Shown here piece by piece: positions 41,418 through 51,474 of a stretch of 64,000 nucleotides of DNA. Origin of the DNA: Actinomycetota bacterium (lineage in GTDB: Bacteria > Actinomycetota > Actinomycetes > Nanopelagicales > Nanopelagicaceae); contig WLQG01000001.1 in the NCBI GenBank assembly GCA_009698445.1, positions 1 to 64,000 on the forward strand, given 5' to 3'. The position numbers were made by a program, and so were the translations under genes. Positions within the stretch are counted from its first letter, which is position 1, and the number at the start of each line of letters is the position of its first letter. The notes under the pieces are model-generated. The model was given only the letters and a program-made list of their open reading frames with translations. It ran no database searches and was not told the DNA's origin.

Positions 41418-42264
41418 CTGCATTCTTGCTGAGCTCTTGAGCAACAAATTTCCAATTAACAGGAATTGACTGCTGATTTGCGGTCGTTAATCCAGCCCAA
41501 ATTGTGCTCACTGTAAGCATGTCGATGGCGGATCTATTTTCATATTGAGAAAGAACCACACCGGCTAAAAATGAGTCGCCGGCACCAGTTGAATCAACTA
41601 CATCGATTTCCATAGCACGAATTGCGACCTCTTTGTCATCATGAAAAAGCGTAGAGCCATTCGCACCATCTGTAACAATGATTTTTGAAAACCTTGATTT
41701 AAATTTTTCTAATGTTTCAGGTCGATCTACTTCACCATTTGAAAGTACCAATATGTCTCCTGATATATCTTCGGCACTATTAAGACTATTAGAACCTATA
41801 ATCGTTGTGCAGATCCCACTTATTTCCTGGAGCATAGGAAAAAAAGCATCTACCCAAAACGGCCATACAACAATGTCGCCTGGTTTGACTGGAAGTGAGA
41901 GGGAAGAAATTTTCGCAAGTAAATTCTTCTCCATTCCAATCATTGTTCTTTCACCAGATTTTTCTACAAGAATAGTTACATGCGGAGAAGGCGAATCAAA
42001 AGTCTGAATATATTTTGATGATAGACCACTTTCTGAAATTGCTTCTCTTAGATTTGATCCCACAGAATCGTTCCCAACATATCCAACTAGATTGACTGGG
42101 AGGTCAGCGCTCTTAATTCCAGAAGCCACGTTGAAACCTTGTCCTCCAGCTCGTTCATGATGAGAGTTCGCGTGCAGGAATCTTCCTGAAGTCGGGATTT
42201 GCGGTACATATAGGACTGTGTCCCAGGCTATTGGACCTATCACCCAAATGGAGGCTGAATTCAT
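41407..42264 (-). CDS. PfkB/ribokinase-family carbohydrate kinase
   Basis: A 285-residue kinase. The N-terminal HERAGGQGFNVASGIKSADLP (NxxxG) and the C-terminal DVVDSTGAGDSFLAGV, containing the DTGAGD-like catalytic Asp, are both intact. It phosphorylates a sugar or keto-sugar acid; 2-keto-3-deoxygluconate kinases belong to this family, but specificity is not readable. No Shine-Dalgarno is visible; TAGAGT ends 7 nt before the ATG, so a leaderless mRNA is possible. No LacI operator is seen at its promoter. Confidence 0.88.
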   Translation of the reverse strand: MNSASIWVIGPIAWDTVLYVPQIPTSGRFLHANSHHERAGGQGFNVASGIKSADLPVNLVGYVGNDSVGSNLREAISESGLSSKYIQTFDSPSPHVTILVEKSGERTMIGMEKNLLAKISSLSLPVKPGDIVVWPFWVDAFFPMLQEISGICTTIIGSNSLNSAEDISGDILVLSNGEVDRPETLEKFKSRFSKIIVTDGANGSTLFHDDKEVAIRAMEIDVVDSTGAGDSFLAGVVLSQYENRSAIDMLTVSTIWAGLTTANQQSIPVNWKFVAQELSKNAVKK

Positions 42265-42323
42265 AAATAGGACTCTATTCCAGTTTTGTTCTTGCTGTAG
42301 GTAATAACTGGTAATTTTGTACT

Positions 42324-43622
42324 ATGTCCCAAAGTCAAGTACCTAATAATTTACTGGGAAGTCCACTCGGAAAAAATGCGTTCATCGGAGATTTTGATAG
42401 CGAGTTATCAAGTACCGAAATTACTGAATTCATTGTCAGGGCATTAAAGTCAATCGATTTCACTGGCAAGAATGTAACTCTTGTTGTACCCGACGCCACG
42501 CGCTCTTGTCCCTTACCAACAATTTTACCTATCTTTTACGAGGCAATCTCTCCTGGTGCAAATTCTCTGACTGCACTCATTGCATTAGGCACACATGCTC
42601 CTATGACCCCAGAAGCAATCGATAAATTCTTAGCGGGGGAAAATCAAACAACTAATCAAAAATATCCAACGATGAAAATTTATAATCATGAGTGGTGGGA
42701 ACCTTCAACTTTTACACACTTGGGTTCAATAACTGCAGAAGAAATTACAAAAATCTCTTTGGGCCAGATTACCTCTGAAGTGCCAGTTTCCATAAATAGA
42801 CATGTCACCGAATCCGATTTAGTCATAATCATCGGTCCTGTTTTTCCACACGAAGTTGTTGGCTTTAGCGGCGGAGCAAAATACCTATTTCCAGGTGTAT
42901 CAGGTGAAGAAATGATCGATTACTCTCATTGGCTTGGGGCAATAATTTCAAGTGCAGAAATTATTGGTACTTTAGGAATTACTCCAGTTCGCGAAATGAT
43001 TAATCTCGCTGCAAGCAAAATTGAAGTTCCGCTTCTTGCACTGTGTCTTGTTGTAGAAACTGGTACCAGTACTATTTCATCTCTTTCCTTTGGTGCCCCC
43101 CATACTGCCTGGGAGTACGCTTCTGCTGTTTCGGCAAGAAAGCATATTAAGTTCTTGGACAAACCAGTTAAGCGAGTAGTCTCAATAATGCCATCGCGGT
43201 ATCAAGATATTTGGACTGCTGCAAAAGGTATGTATAAAGTTGAACCAATCATTGAAGACGGTGGTGAAGTTATTCTTTTTGCCCCTCACATAACTGAGTT
43301 TTCTATTACTCATAAAGAGCTTGAGGATATTGGGTACCACTGCCGAGAATATTTCTCATCACAAATGGACAAATTTGCAGATGTATCAAAAACTCTTATG
43401 GCTCACTCATCACATTTGAGAGGAGCTGGAAGTTTTTCTGCCTCTCAAGGGGAGCAATGCAGAATCACAGTGACACTTTCAACAGGAATCTCAAAAGAGA
43501 GAACTGAAGCAATGAACCTGAAATATCTAGATCCTTCTTTATTTAACTTGTCGGACTATGAAAATAATTCAGAGGTTTTGGTCAACCACAATGCGGGTGA
43601 AATTCTTTATAGATTAAACTAG
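42324..43622 (+). CDS. LarA-type (nickel-pincer) racemase/epimerase
   Basis: A 432-residue protein of the LarA/DUF2088 family, which racemises lactate or epimerises other 2-hydroxy acids using a nickel-pincer nucleotide. Family segments seen are TLVVPDATRSCP, ALIALGTHAPMTPEA, IIIGPVFPHEVVGFSGGAKYLFPGVSG and EMIDYSHWLG. The SGGAK lysine is the expected cofactor-attachment residue. LarB, LarC and LarE are not in this window. There is no clear Shine-Dalgarno; TAATTT (42312-42317) ends 6 nt before the ATG, which fits a leaderless start. Confidence 0.88.
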   Translation: MSQSQVPNNLLGSPLGKNAFIGDFDSELSSTEITEFIVRALKSIDFTGKNVTLVVPDATRSCPLPTILPIFYEAISPGANSLTALIALGTHAPMTPEAIDKFLAGENQTTNQKYPTMKIYNHEWWEPSTFTHLGSITAEEITKISLGQITSEVPVSINRHVTESDLVIIIGPVFPHEVVGFSGGAKYLFPGVSGEEMIDYSHWLGAIISSAEIIGTLGITPVREMINLAASKIEVPLLALCLVVETGTSTISSLSFGAPHTAWEYASAVSARKHIKFLDKPVKRVVSIMPSRYQDIWTAAKGMYKVEPIIEDGGEVILFAPHITEFSITHKELEDIGYHCREYFSSQMDKFADVSKTLMAHSSHLRGAGSFSASQGEQCRITVTLSTGISKERTEAMNLKYLDPSLFNLSDYENNSEVLVNHNAGEILYRLN

Positions 43623-43730
43623 GCCAGCTTTTGAGGGTAATTAAGCCTTGTATATTGCACTGTCATTAACTTGTTCAGCACCAGCAAGAGGCGCTCAGTA
43701 CTTGCGCTTAAATTGATAAGCTCTTACTGG

Positions 43731-43812
43731 TGGCGGGTGAAGGATTTGAACCTTCGAAGGCAGAGCCGGGGGATTTACAGTCCCCTCCCATTGGCCGCTC
43801 GGGCAACCCGCC
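43731..43812 (-). tRNA. tRNA-Tyr (anticodon GTA)
   Basis: An 82-nt class II tRNA with a long variable arm. The acceptor GGCGGGT/ACCCGCC is perfect, the anticodon stem GGGGA/TCCCC carries CTGTAAA, and the T loop is TTCAAAT. CCA is not encoded. It is divergent from the YajQ gene. Confidence 0.95.
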
Positions 43813-43918
43813 AAGGTCGAACAAGTACTGCGGCAATTATGGATAGTGCGAAGGGTAAGGATACCTTAGGACAGTAGGCGTACAAACCGCCTTTTCCTTG
43901 AACAGAAGGGCCGAAACC

Positions 43919-44410
43919 ATGGCAGCAGATGCAAGTTTTGACGTAACCTCCAAGATTGATCGCATGGAGCTCGATAACGCTATAAATCAGGCGATTCGAG
44001 AGATTGATACTCGTTTTGATTTCAAAAATACCGGGTCAAAAATTGAACTTGAGGGTGAAAAGATTTTAATTGAAGCCGATACAGAAGAGCGTGCAAAAGC
44101 AGCCCTTGATGTGGTTAAAGACAAGATGATTAAGCGTGGAGTTTCACTCAAGCACTTAGATGCTGGAACCCCACAGCTGAGCGGAAAAATTTACAAAATT
44201 TCTGCACCATTAAAGGAAGGCATCTCAACTGAGAATGCCAAAAAAATTGCAAAGTTAGTACGCGACGAAGGTCCTAAATCAGTAAAAACACAGATCCAAG
44301 GCGATGAACTGCGCGTCACATCAAAGAGCCGTGATGATCTGCAGGACACTATGGCAATGATCAAAGATGGTGGCTGGGATTTCGCAGTTCAATTTACGAA
44401 CTTTAGATAA
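43919..44410 (+). CDS. yajQ: YajQ-family nucleotide-binding protein
   Basis: 163 residues from the ATG at 43919, the usual length of the family. The start [18 protein letters not shown], the segment [17 protein letters not shown] and the final [17 protein letters not shown] are diagnostic. Some members bind cyclic di-GMP; others have been linked to temperate-phage functions or remain uncharacterised. GAAGG lies before the chosen ATG, while the track start adds 7 residues without support. The 106-nt spacer to tRNA-Tyr holds the divergent promoters. Confidence 0.95.
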   Translation: MAADASFDVTSKIDRMELDNAINQAIREIDTRFDFKNTGSKIELEGEKILIEADTEERAKAALDVVKDKMIKRGVSLKHLDAGTPQLSGKIYKISAPLKEGISTENAKKIAKLVRDEGPKSVKTQIQGDELRVTSKSRDDLQDTMAMIKDGGWDFAVQFTNFR

Positions 44411-45301
44411 TTGAGTAAATATAAGCTCGGCCTAGTTTATGGCTTCAGTGCATATTTCTTTTGGGGCTTTCTGCCTATCTATTGGAAGCATATTCATAAC
44501 GCCTCATCTTTTGAAATTCTTGCCAATCGAGGAATCTGGTCACTTGTTATGTGTACCTTACTTCTAATGTTGCGTAAGGAATTAAAAAGTACTTTCCTCA
44601 TCATCAAATCGAAGAGAATGTTTTCAATACTCGCGATTTCATCTGGATTACTCACCATAAATTGGGGAGTATTTATCTGGGCAGTTGGTGCTGACAGAGT
44701 TGTCGAAAGCGCATTGGGATATTACATAGCACCCTTACTCAATGTGTTATTTGGTATTTTAATTTTTAGGGAATCTCTGCGATTTTTGCAATGGGTAGCT
44801 GTAGGACTTGGCGCCACTTCCGTACTTATTCTCACAGTTGAATATCACCACTTCCCTTGGATTGCGCTCTTACTGGCACTTTCATGGGGAACATACAGTT
44901 TGGTTAAAAAACGAATTGATCTTGGAGCCCTTGAATCACTGACCATAGAGACTCTAATTGCGTTCATCCCAAATTTGGCATTCCTTTTCTACATTCAGGG
45001 GCAAGGAACAGCACAGTTTGGTCAAGGTTTAATGGTGACAACGCTGCTTTGTCTTGCTGGAGTAGCAACCGTAATTCCACTGTTGCTTTTCAATGGGGCA
45101 ATAGTGCGGTTACCACTATCCACCTTAGGATTACTCCAATACATAACTCCAACTATTTTTTATTTATTAGGCGTCTTTTTGTTTAACGAGGACATGTCTA
45201 GTGGAAAAGTTATGGGGTTTGCATTTATTTGGGCGGCGCTAATTGCTTTGAGTGCAGATTTAGTTCGATCAAGCAGATCGGTCGATAACCGCGTCGCATA
45301 G
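44411..45301 (+). CDS. rarD: RarD/EamA-family transporter
   Basis: A 296-residue membrane protein with about ten hydrophobic segments in two EamA repeats. The start KLGLVYGFSAYFFWGFLPIYWKHI and the segment GVFIWAVGADRVVESALGYYIAPLLNVLFG match RarD. It begins with TTG directly after the YajQ stop, so translation may depend on YajQ. Overlaps the convergent polyprenyl synthase gene by 33 bp. Transport substrate unknown. Confidence 0.9.
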   Translation: MSKYKLGLVYGFSAYFFWGFLPIYWKHIHNASSFEILANRGIWSLVMCTLLLMLRKELKSTFLIIKSKRMFSILAISSGLLTINWGVFIWAVGADRVVESALGYYIAPLLNVLFGILIFRESLRFLQWVAVGLGATSVLILTVEYHHFPWIALLLALSWGTYSLVKKRIDLGALESLTIETLIAFIPNLAFLFYIQGQGTAQFGQGLMVTTLLCLAGVATVIPLLLFNGAIVRLPLSTLGLLQYITPTIFYLLGVFLFNEDMSSGKVMGFAFIWAALIALSADLVRSSRSVDNRVA

Positions 45302-46258
45302 CGACATCAATGCACCTGTTGCATCGCATACAGGTAATGGACCAAGGGCAGTTCGGGCTTCTCTAGCAACTTGTAATAACTGTTCGCGAGATTCACCAAG
45401 GGCATTGTGATTGCGAAGCTCTACTAGAACCTGTTGAACAGTTGCCTCATCCTCAATTGGTGCCGATAAAAGCTGTTGTAGTTCGCGGTCAGAAGAATCA
45501 GTGGACTTCATAACATTGAGCGTGACTAACGTTGGTACCCCTTCACGCAAATCAGTCCCAGGGGTTTTTCCAGATTGATTTGATTCACTCGCAATATCAA
45601 TAACGTCATCGGCGAGCTGAAATGCAACACCAATCTTTTCACCAAATTTTGTAACAGTCTCGGTAATTTCTGCAGGTGCACCAGAGACCATTCCGCCATA
45701 TCTGGCAGATGCCGCAATTAGCGATCCCGTTTTATCTGCAACAACTTTTAAGTAATGTTCTAATGGATCTTGGCCTGGATTAGGTCCTTGAGTTTCCATG
45801 ATTTGACCAATTACAAGACGTTCAAAAGTGCGAGCCTGTAAACGAACCGCTGCAGGACCAAGATCTGCCAATAGATCAGATGATTTTGCAAAGAGAAAAT
45901 CTCCCGTCAAAATTGCAATTGTGTTTCCCCAACGCATGTTTGCACTTTCAACCCCGCGGCGAAGTGGAGCTTCATCCATAACATCATCATGATAAAGCGT
46001 TGCTAGATGGGTAATTTCACACGCTACTGCTGCGGCGATTATCTCTTTTCGTGTTGGGTCACCATATTGCGAAGTCAGAAGAGTTAAAAGTGGGCGCAAA
46101 CGCTTTCCGCCAGCGGCAACTAAGTGGTGGGCGGTCTCGTCAACAAATGGATACTCACTGCGGGTATGGCTTCGAAGAAGTGATTCAACTTCTGCCATCT
46201 GTGCGACCAGAGTTGCTTCCAACTCTGGTGCAACATTTGGAATACCAAAAGAGGACAT
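45269..46258 (-). CDS. Polyprenyl diphosphate synthase (probable menaquinone side chain)
   Basis: A 329-residue trans-isoprenyl synthase. The first aspartate-rich motif is LYHDDVMDEAPLRRG and the second is FQLADDVIDIASES. AAGGKRLRPLLTLL carries the substrate Arg and Lys. It extends isoprenyl diphosphates to the tail length of a quinone. It is the last gene of the nuo cluster, 1 nt from nuoN, and menG is at the other end, so the menaquinone tail is the likely product. Confidence 0.92.
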   Translation of the reverse strand: MSSFGIPNVAPELEATLVAQMAEVESLLRSHTRSEYPFVDETAHHLVAAGGKRLRPLLTLLTSQYGDPTRKEIIAAAVACEITHLATLYHDDVMDEAPLRRGVESANMRWGNTIAILTGDFLFAKSSDLLADLGPAAVRLQARTFERLVIGQIMETQGPNPGQDPLEHYLKVVADKTGSLIAASARYGGMVSGAPAEITETVTKFGEKIGVAFQLADDVIDIASESNQSGKTPGTDLREGVPTLVTLNVMKSTDSSDRELQQLLSAPIEDEATVQQVLVELRNHNALGESREQLLQVAREARTALGPLPVCDATGALMSLCDAVIDRSA

Positions 46259-47775
46259 TAGCGAATGAACGTTGCAAGAGTTGAGATGAAGTTCAGAACT
46301 GGTGCTGGGTATACACCCAAAGCAATTGTTACGATTATTGAGAAAATAACGGTGATAGAGGTAAGTGATGACGGGATTTCAACGCCAGTTCCATCTTCAA
46401 CTGGATCAGTGAAGAACATCAAAACAATGACTCGAATGTAGAAGAAAGCCGCAATCACACTTGAAAGAACACCAGCGATAACCACACTCTTGGCACCGCT
46501 TTCATAGGCGGCCGAAAAGATTGAAAATTTTCCTATAAAACCACTTGTTAGTGGAATACCAGCAAATGAAAGAAGGAAGCCAGCAAATGCTGTCGCAACC
46601 CATGGTGAGCGCTTTCCTAAGCCTTTCCAACGATTTAAGTCAGTGACTTCACCGGCAGAGTCACGAACCAAAGTCACGATAGCAAAGCCACCAACTGTTG
46701 CAACGCCATAAGCAAAGAGATAAAAGATTGATGCTTCAAGTCCGGGTTTATTAAGTGCGATCACACCTGTGAGCAAAAAGCCAGCATGCGCAATGGATGA
46801 ATACGCCAACATTCGCTTTACATCGCGTTGGGCAATTGCAACCAAGGAACCAAAGACCATTGTGATGATGGCAATGATTGTGAGCATTGGTGTCCATGAC
46901 CACTGAGCGTTTGCAAATGATGTGTAATAAATACGGAGCATGGCACCGAAAGCGGCAACCTTTGTAGCCGCTGCCATAAACGCAGTTACTGGTGTTGGCG
47001 CACCTTGATAAACATCTGGTGACCACGCATGGAATGGAACTGCACCGACTTTAAATAGTAAGCCAACTGATAAAAATGCGATTCCGATCAGCAAGAAGAC
47101 ATCGTTGCCACCGCCGCCAACAACTGCGTTGCGGATTCCAGCAAAAGTAATTGATGCTGAGTATCCATACAAGAAAGCTGCGCCAAACAAGAAGAAAGCC
47201 GATGAAAAAGCTCCTAATAAAAAGTATTTCAGGGCTGACTCTTGTGAAGCTAAACGGCGACGGCGTGAAAGCCCTGCCATTAGGTAAAGCGGAAGTGAAA
47301 GCATTTCAAGTGCGACAAATAAAGTTATTAAGTCATTGGAAACAGGGAACAAAAGCATTCCAGCAACAGCAAAGAGTGTAAGAGGATAAACCTCAGTTAC
47401 TTGATTGCCTGTCTGTAGCGCATGGCGTTCTTCTTCTGATCCTGGAAGTGAAGCCGCTAATGCTGTGAACTGTTCGGTATCTGCAATAAGAAAAACTGAG
47501 ATTATTGAAATAATGAGAATTGATGCTTGAAGCAATACAGCAGGGCCATCGATAACAACTGATCCCATTGCTGCGCCGGTAGATTGTTCGTTACGGATTT
47601 TCCAGACCTGAAAAAGGGCTAAAACAAGTGAACCAAGCGTTACGGACAACTGTGTAATTGGACGTAAGGCTTTAGACATAAATGCTTCAACTAATACACC
47701 AATGAGTGCGCCGCCAAGCAAAATAAGCATTGGTGATAAAAGTGTGTAATTAAGAACCGGTGCGCTGAATTCCAT
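46258..47775 (-). CDS. nuoN: NADH-quinone oxidoreductase subunit N
   Basis: A 505-residue, multi-pass antiporter-like proton pump subunit of complex I. Recognisable parts are ALKYFLLGAFSSAFFLFGAAFLYG, VGAVPFHAWSPDVYQGAPTPVTAFMAAATK with its conserved lysines, and RMLAYSSIAHAGFLLTG. It overlaps nuoM and the polyprenyl synthase by 1 nt each, indicating one transcript. Confidence 0.97.
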   Translation of the reverse strand: MEFSAPVLNYTLLSPMLILLGGALIGVLVEAFMSKALRPITQLSVTLGSLVLALFQVWKIRNEQSTGAAMGSVVIDGPAVLLQASILIISIISVFLIADTEQFTALAASLPGSEEERHALQTGNQVTEVYPLTLFAVAGMLLFPVSNDLITLFVALEMLSLPLYLMAGLSRRRRLASQESALKYFLLGAFSSAFFLFGAAFLYGYSASITFAGIRNAVVGGGGNDVFLLIGIAFLSVGLLFKVGAVPFHAWSPDVYQGAPTPVTAFMAAATKVAAFGAMLRIYYTSFANAQWSWTPMLTIIAIITMVFGSLVAIAQRDVKRMLAYSSIAHAGFLLTGVIALNKPGLEASIFYLFAYGVATVGGFAIVTLVRDSAGEVTDLNRWKGLGKRSPWVATAFAGFLLSFAGIPLTSGFIGKFSIFSAAYESGAKSVVIAGVLSSVIAAFFYIRVIVLMFFTDPVEDGTGVEIPSSLTSITVIFSIIVTIALGVYPAPVLNFISTLATFIR

Positions 47776-49283
47776 TATTTATCACCATTCGTTGGAGCTG
47801 GATCAGTAAAGCCCAATTGAGCAATGACATGTGCTGAAGCTGGGTTGATTACCTTGAGCAACGGCGCTGGATAGAAACCAAGGGCAATAATGATTGCAAT
47901 GACCGGGGCAATTGCAATCTTTTCGCGAAGATTTAAATCACTTAAATTTTCATTACCTGGAGTCGTTGGGCCATGCAAAGCTTTTTGTACTGGAATCAAG
48001 ATGTACAAAGCCGCAAGTACGATTCCAAATGTTGCAACCACTGCATGCACTGGATAACGAGTAAATGTTCCAACAAGAACTAAGAATTCGCTTACAAAGC
48101 TGGACATGCCTGGAAGTGCGAGTGACGACATTCCTGCTAAGAAGAATGACCAAGCCATAACAGGTGTTACTCGCTGCAAACCACCAAAGTCAGCAATCGT
48201 TGAAGATCCGCGACGAGAAATCATCCAACCACCAACCAAGAACAGCGCCGCCGTTGAGAAACCATGGTTAAACATGTACAAAGTTGCGCCGCTGTGACCC
48301 TGAGATGTCATTGCGAAGATTCCCATTGTGATGAAGCCAAAGTGAGAAATAGAAGTAAATGCAATCAAGCGTTTTAAATCGCGCTGACCAATTGCAAGGA
48401 ATGCCCCGTAAACAATTGAAATAACCGCTAGAACCAAAATCATGGGGGTAAATGTCTTGCTGGCATCTGGGAACAAAGTTAAGCAATAGCGGATCATTCC
48501 AAATGTTCCGACTTTATCGAGAACGCCAAGGAGTAACACTGATGTTCCTGGAGTTGCAGACTCTGCAGCATCTGGCAGCCATGTATGTAGTGGCCACAGT
48601 GGTGCCTTAATTGCAAAAGCAATAAAGAACCCAAGGAATAAGAAGTTTTGAGTTGTTGAACTCATCTGTAGATGAGACAACGTTTGGAGATCAAAAGTAT
48701 GTCCACCTTGATCGCCCGACATTACATAGAGGGCAATTATTGACGCTAACATCAATAACCCACCGAAAAGACTGTAGATCAAGAATTTAACTGCAGCAGC
48801 TGAACGTTGACCGCTTCCATAACCACCTATAAGGAAGTAAACAGGAATCAACATGGCTTCAAAAATTACGTAGAACAAGAAGACATCAGTTGCGGCAAAT
48901 ACACCAATCATCATTGTTTCTAGAACAAGTATGAGCATATAGAAAACCTTGACTGACCAACGGCCACCATGTGCTTCATTCCAGCCAGCTAATACAACGA
49001 TTGGCGCCAGGATTGTAGACATTAAAATCAGCACCAGGGCTAGGCCATCAATACCAACGGCAAAGTTTATTCCAAAGGTTGGAATCCAAGAATATTTCTC
49101 AACAAATTGCAGATCAACGTTATCGCGCTGAAAACTAACTGCCATTGCGATTGTTGCGGCAGCAACTATTAACGTCGTTGCTAGTGCTACTTGCTTAGTC
49201 AGCGTTTCATTCGCCTTCGGTGTAGCTGCTAATGCAACTGATCCAAAAATTGGTAAAAGCATCAAGAGCGTTAATGAGTTCAT
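47775..49283 (-). CDS. nuoM: NADH-quinone oxidoreductase subunit M
   Basis: A 502-residue antiporter-like membrane subunit. GWNEAHGGRWSVKVFYMLILVLETMMIGVFAATDVFLFYVIFEAMLIPVYFLIG carries the conserved Glu of helix 5; APLWPLHTWLPDAAESATPGTSVLLLG and RLIAFTSISHFGFITMG are standard. It overlaps both neighbours by 1 nt. It pumps protons coupled to quinone reduction. Confidence 0.97.
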   Translation of the reverse strand: MNSLTLLMLLPIFGSVALAATPKANETLTKQVALATTLIVAAATIAMAVSFQRDNVDLQFVEKYSWIPTFGINFAVGIDGLALVLILMSTILAPIVVLAGWNEAHGGRWSVKVFYMLILVLETMMIGVFAATDVFLFYVIFEAMLIPVYFLIGGYGSGQRSAAAVKFLIYSLFGGLLMLASIIALYVMSGDQGGHTFDLQTLSHLQMSSTTQNFLFLGFFIAFAIKAPLWPLHTWLPDAAESATPGTSVLLLGVLDKVGTFGMIRYCLTLFPDASKTFTPMILVLAVISIVYGAFLAIGQRDLKRLIAFTSISHFGFITMGIFAMTSQGHSGATLYMFNHGFSTAALFLVGGWMISRRGSSTIADFGGLQRVTPVMAWSFFLAGMSSLALPGMSSFVSEFLVLVGTFTRYPVHAVVATFGIVLAALYILIPVQKALHGPTTPGNENLSDLNLREKIAIAPVIAIIIALGFYPAPLLKVINPASAHVIAQLGFTDPAPTNGDK

Positions 49284-51172
49284 TAGTTAGTCACCACCCA
49301 AATCGCTGCTATTAAAAGGACGGCCCCAACAAGAATGAGTGCGGCATAACTGCGCACGAAACCACTTTGAACCCCACGCAGAAGTGAGCCTGAACCCATC
49401 GCCATATGTCCAACTCCGCGAACTGCGCCATCAATGACTGCCTCATCTGTCTTAACCAAAACTTGAGTTAATTGCTGGCCAGGGCGCATAAAGACCGCTT
49501 CATTGAAACGATCTTGCATTAAATCTTGACGAGCAATTTTGGTAAATACTGAAACATCCTCAGGAGCCACAGAAGCAACTTCTTGTCGTGAATACTTAAG
49601 GAATGCAATTGCAACACCAATAGCTACCATTGCTAGAGCAAGACCTGACACAACAATTGGCTTTAATAGTTCTGAGTGTTCGCCATGTTCTTGAAATAGT
49701 GGCGCTAACCAATTAACTAGCGCATCACCACGACTGAGCAAAAATCCTGAAGAAACTGAACCGATTGCAAGTACTGCCATTGGCAACCACATCAACAGTG
49801 GAGACTCGTGAGGGTGTGCCTCTTCATCCCAACGAGATTTACCAGTAAAAGTAAGAATCATGACGCGAGTCATGTAGAAAGCTGTAATGCCTGCACCTAA
49901 AAGCGTGACAGATCCCAAGATAATTCCTTTGGTACCACCAGAATTAAATGCAGTTTCAATGATCATATCTTTTGAATAGAAACCAGCAAATGGTGGAACT
50001 CCAAGAATAGCTAAGTAGCCAAGACCAAATGTTGCAAAAGTAATTGGCATGAACTTACGAAGTGCACCGTACTTGCGCATGTTTACTTCATCGTTCATTC
50101 CATGCATAACGGAACCGGCACCCAAGAACATTCCAGCCTTAAAGAATCCGTGAGTTAACAAGTGCATGATTGCAAATGCATAACCGACTGGGCCAAGGCC
50201 TGCACCCAAAATCATGTAACCAATTTGAGACATTGTTGATGCAGCAAGTGCTTTCTTAATGTCGTCTTTAGCTGTACCGATTAATGCACCGAATAACAAA
50301 GTAATTGCGCCAATAATTACGACAAGTAGTTGGGCAGTAGGTGCGGCATCAAAAATGAAGTTGGAGCGAGTAATTAAATAAACACCTGCAGTAACCATGG
50401 TTGCTGCGTGGATCAATGCAGATACAGGGGTTGGACCTGCCATCGCATCGCCCAGCCATGCCTGCAATGGGAATTGAGCAGATTTGCCGGTAGCTGCGAC
50501 CAACAACATAATTCCAATTGCCGTTAAGGCGCCAGTTGATGTGTGGTGCACATGCTCTTTAATTCCTTCAAAAGATACGGTTCCAACTGTTGCAAATGCA
50601 ATCATGATTGCAAAGGACAAGCCCATGTCACCGATACGGTTCATGACAAATGCCTTCTTAGATGCAGTTGCATAAGCGGGCTTCTGATTCCAGAAACCAA
50701 TAAGTAGGTATGAAGCAAGACCAACGCCTTCCCAACCCACATAAAGATTGAGATAGCTATTGCCCAGAACCAACAGAAGCATTGCTGCAATAAATAAGTT
50801 TAGGTAGGCAAAGAAGCGTCGACGATCGTGATCGTGAGACATGTAGGAAATTGAGTAGACATGAATCAAAGTTCCAACACCAGTAATAAGGAGAACAAAG
50901 CAGATTGAGAGTTGGTCAAGAAGAAGCGCTGCATCTACCTTGAAACTACCAACAGAAATCCACTCAAATAGTTTTTGAGTAACTGGGCGGGCCTCATTTG
51001 ACCGACCGAGCATTTGTGAGAGTTGATATAGGCCGACTGCAAATGAAGATCCTGACATCACAGTGCCAAGAATGTGGCCCCATTTATCTGCACGACGACC
51101 AGCCAGCAGCAGAATAGCTGCACCCAATAACGGAAGTGCGATTAAGTAAACCAAGCTGTTTGAAGTCGTCAT
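49283..51172 (-). CDS. nuoL: NADH-quinone oxidoreductase subunit L
   Basis: A 629-residue subunit, the longest antiporter-like pump. [42 protein letters not shown] and [39 protein letters not shown] are family hallmarks. The C-terminal lateral helix region (about residues 500-600) is present. The gene starts 2 nt after nuoK. Confidence 0.97.
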   Translation of the reverse strand: MTTSNSLVYLIALPLLGAAILLLAGRRADKWGHILGTVMSGSSFAVGLYQLSQMLGRSNEARPVTQKLFEWISVGSFKVDAALLLDQLSICFVLLITGVGTLIHVYSISYMSHDHDRRRFFAYLNLFIAAMLLLVLGNSYLNLYVGWEGVGLASYLLIGFWNQKPAYATASKKAFVMNRIGDMGLSFAIMIAFATVGTVSFEGIKEHVHHTSTGALTAIGIMLLVAATGKSAQFPLQAWLGDAMAGPTPVSALIHAATMVTAGVYLITRSNFIFDAAPTAQLLVVIIGAITLLFGALIGTAKDDIKKALAASTMSQIGYMILGAGLGPVGYAFAIMHLLTHGFFKAGMFLGAGSVMHGMNDEVNMRKYGALRKFMPITFATFGLGYLAILGVPPFAGFYSKDMIIETAFNSGGTKGIILGSVTLLGAGITAFYMTRVMILTFTGKSRWDEEAHPHESPLLMWLPMAVLAIGSVSSGFLLSRGDALVNWLAPLFQEHGEHSELLKPIVVSGLALAMVAIGVAIAFLKYSRQEVASVAPEDVSVFTKIARQDLMQDRFNEAVFMRPGQQLTQVLVKTDEAVIDGAVRGVGHMAMGSGSLLRGVQSGFVRSYAALILVGAVLLIAAIWVVTN

Positions 51173-51174
51173 GG

Positions 51175-51474
51175 CTATCGCTTCAACAAACTTGCATCAT
51201 CAACAGATGCAGATCGGCGTGAGCGGTAAATAGTCACGATGATTGCTAAGCCAACTACAACTTCGCAAGCGGCAACTACCATCGTAAAGAAAGCAACGAC
51301 TTGACCATTGAGATCGCCATTGATTCTTGAGAAAGTTACAAAAGCTAAATTTGCTGCATTAAGCATGAGTTCAATACACATGAAAACTACAATTGCATTA
51401 CGGCGTACAACTACACCGACTGCGCCAATTGTGAAAAGAAGGACTGATAGATATAGATAATTAGCTGCATCCAT
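51175..51474 (-). CDS. nuoK: NADH-quinone oxidoreductase subunit K
   Basis: A 99-residue three-helix protein. The conserved Glu residues occur in [16 protein letters not shown] and [11 protein letters not shown]. It abuts nuoJ directly. It forms part of the membrane proton path near the quinone site. Confidence 0.95.
   Translation of the reverse strand: MDAANYLYLSVLLFTIGAVGVVVRRNAIVVFMCIELMLNAANLAFVTFSRINGDLNGQVVAFFTMVVAACEVVVGLAIIVTIYRSRRSASVDDASLLKR

Noticed and set aside
43679-43732. Imperfect repeat CACCAGCAAGAG ... CTCTTACTGGTG near the tRNA-Tyr 3' end
   Set aside because: One mismatch and overlap with the tRNA end; could be a tRNA 3' hairpin or chance, and no integrase or attachment-site context is present.
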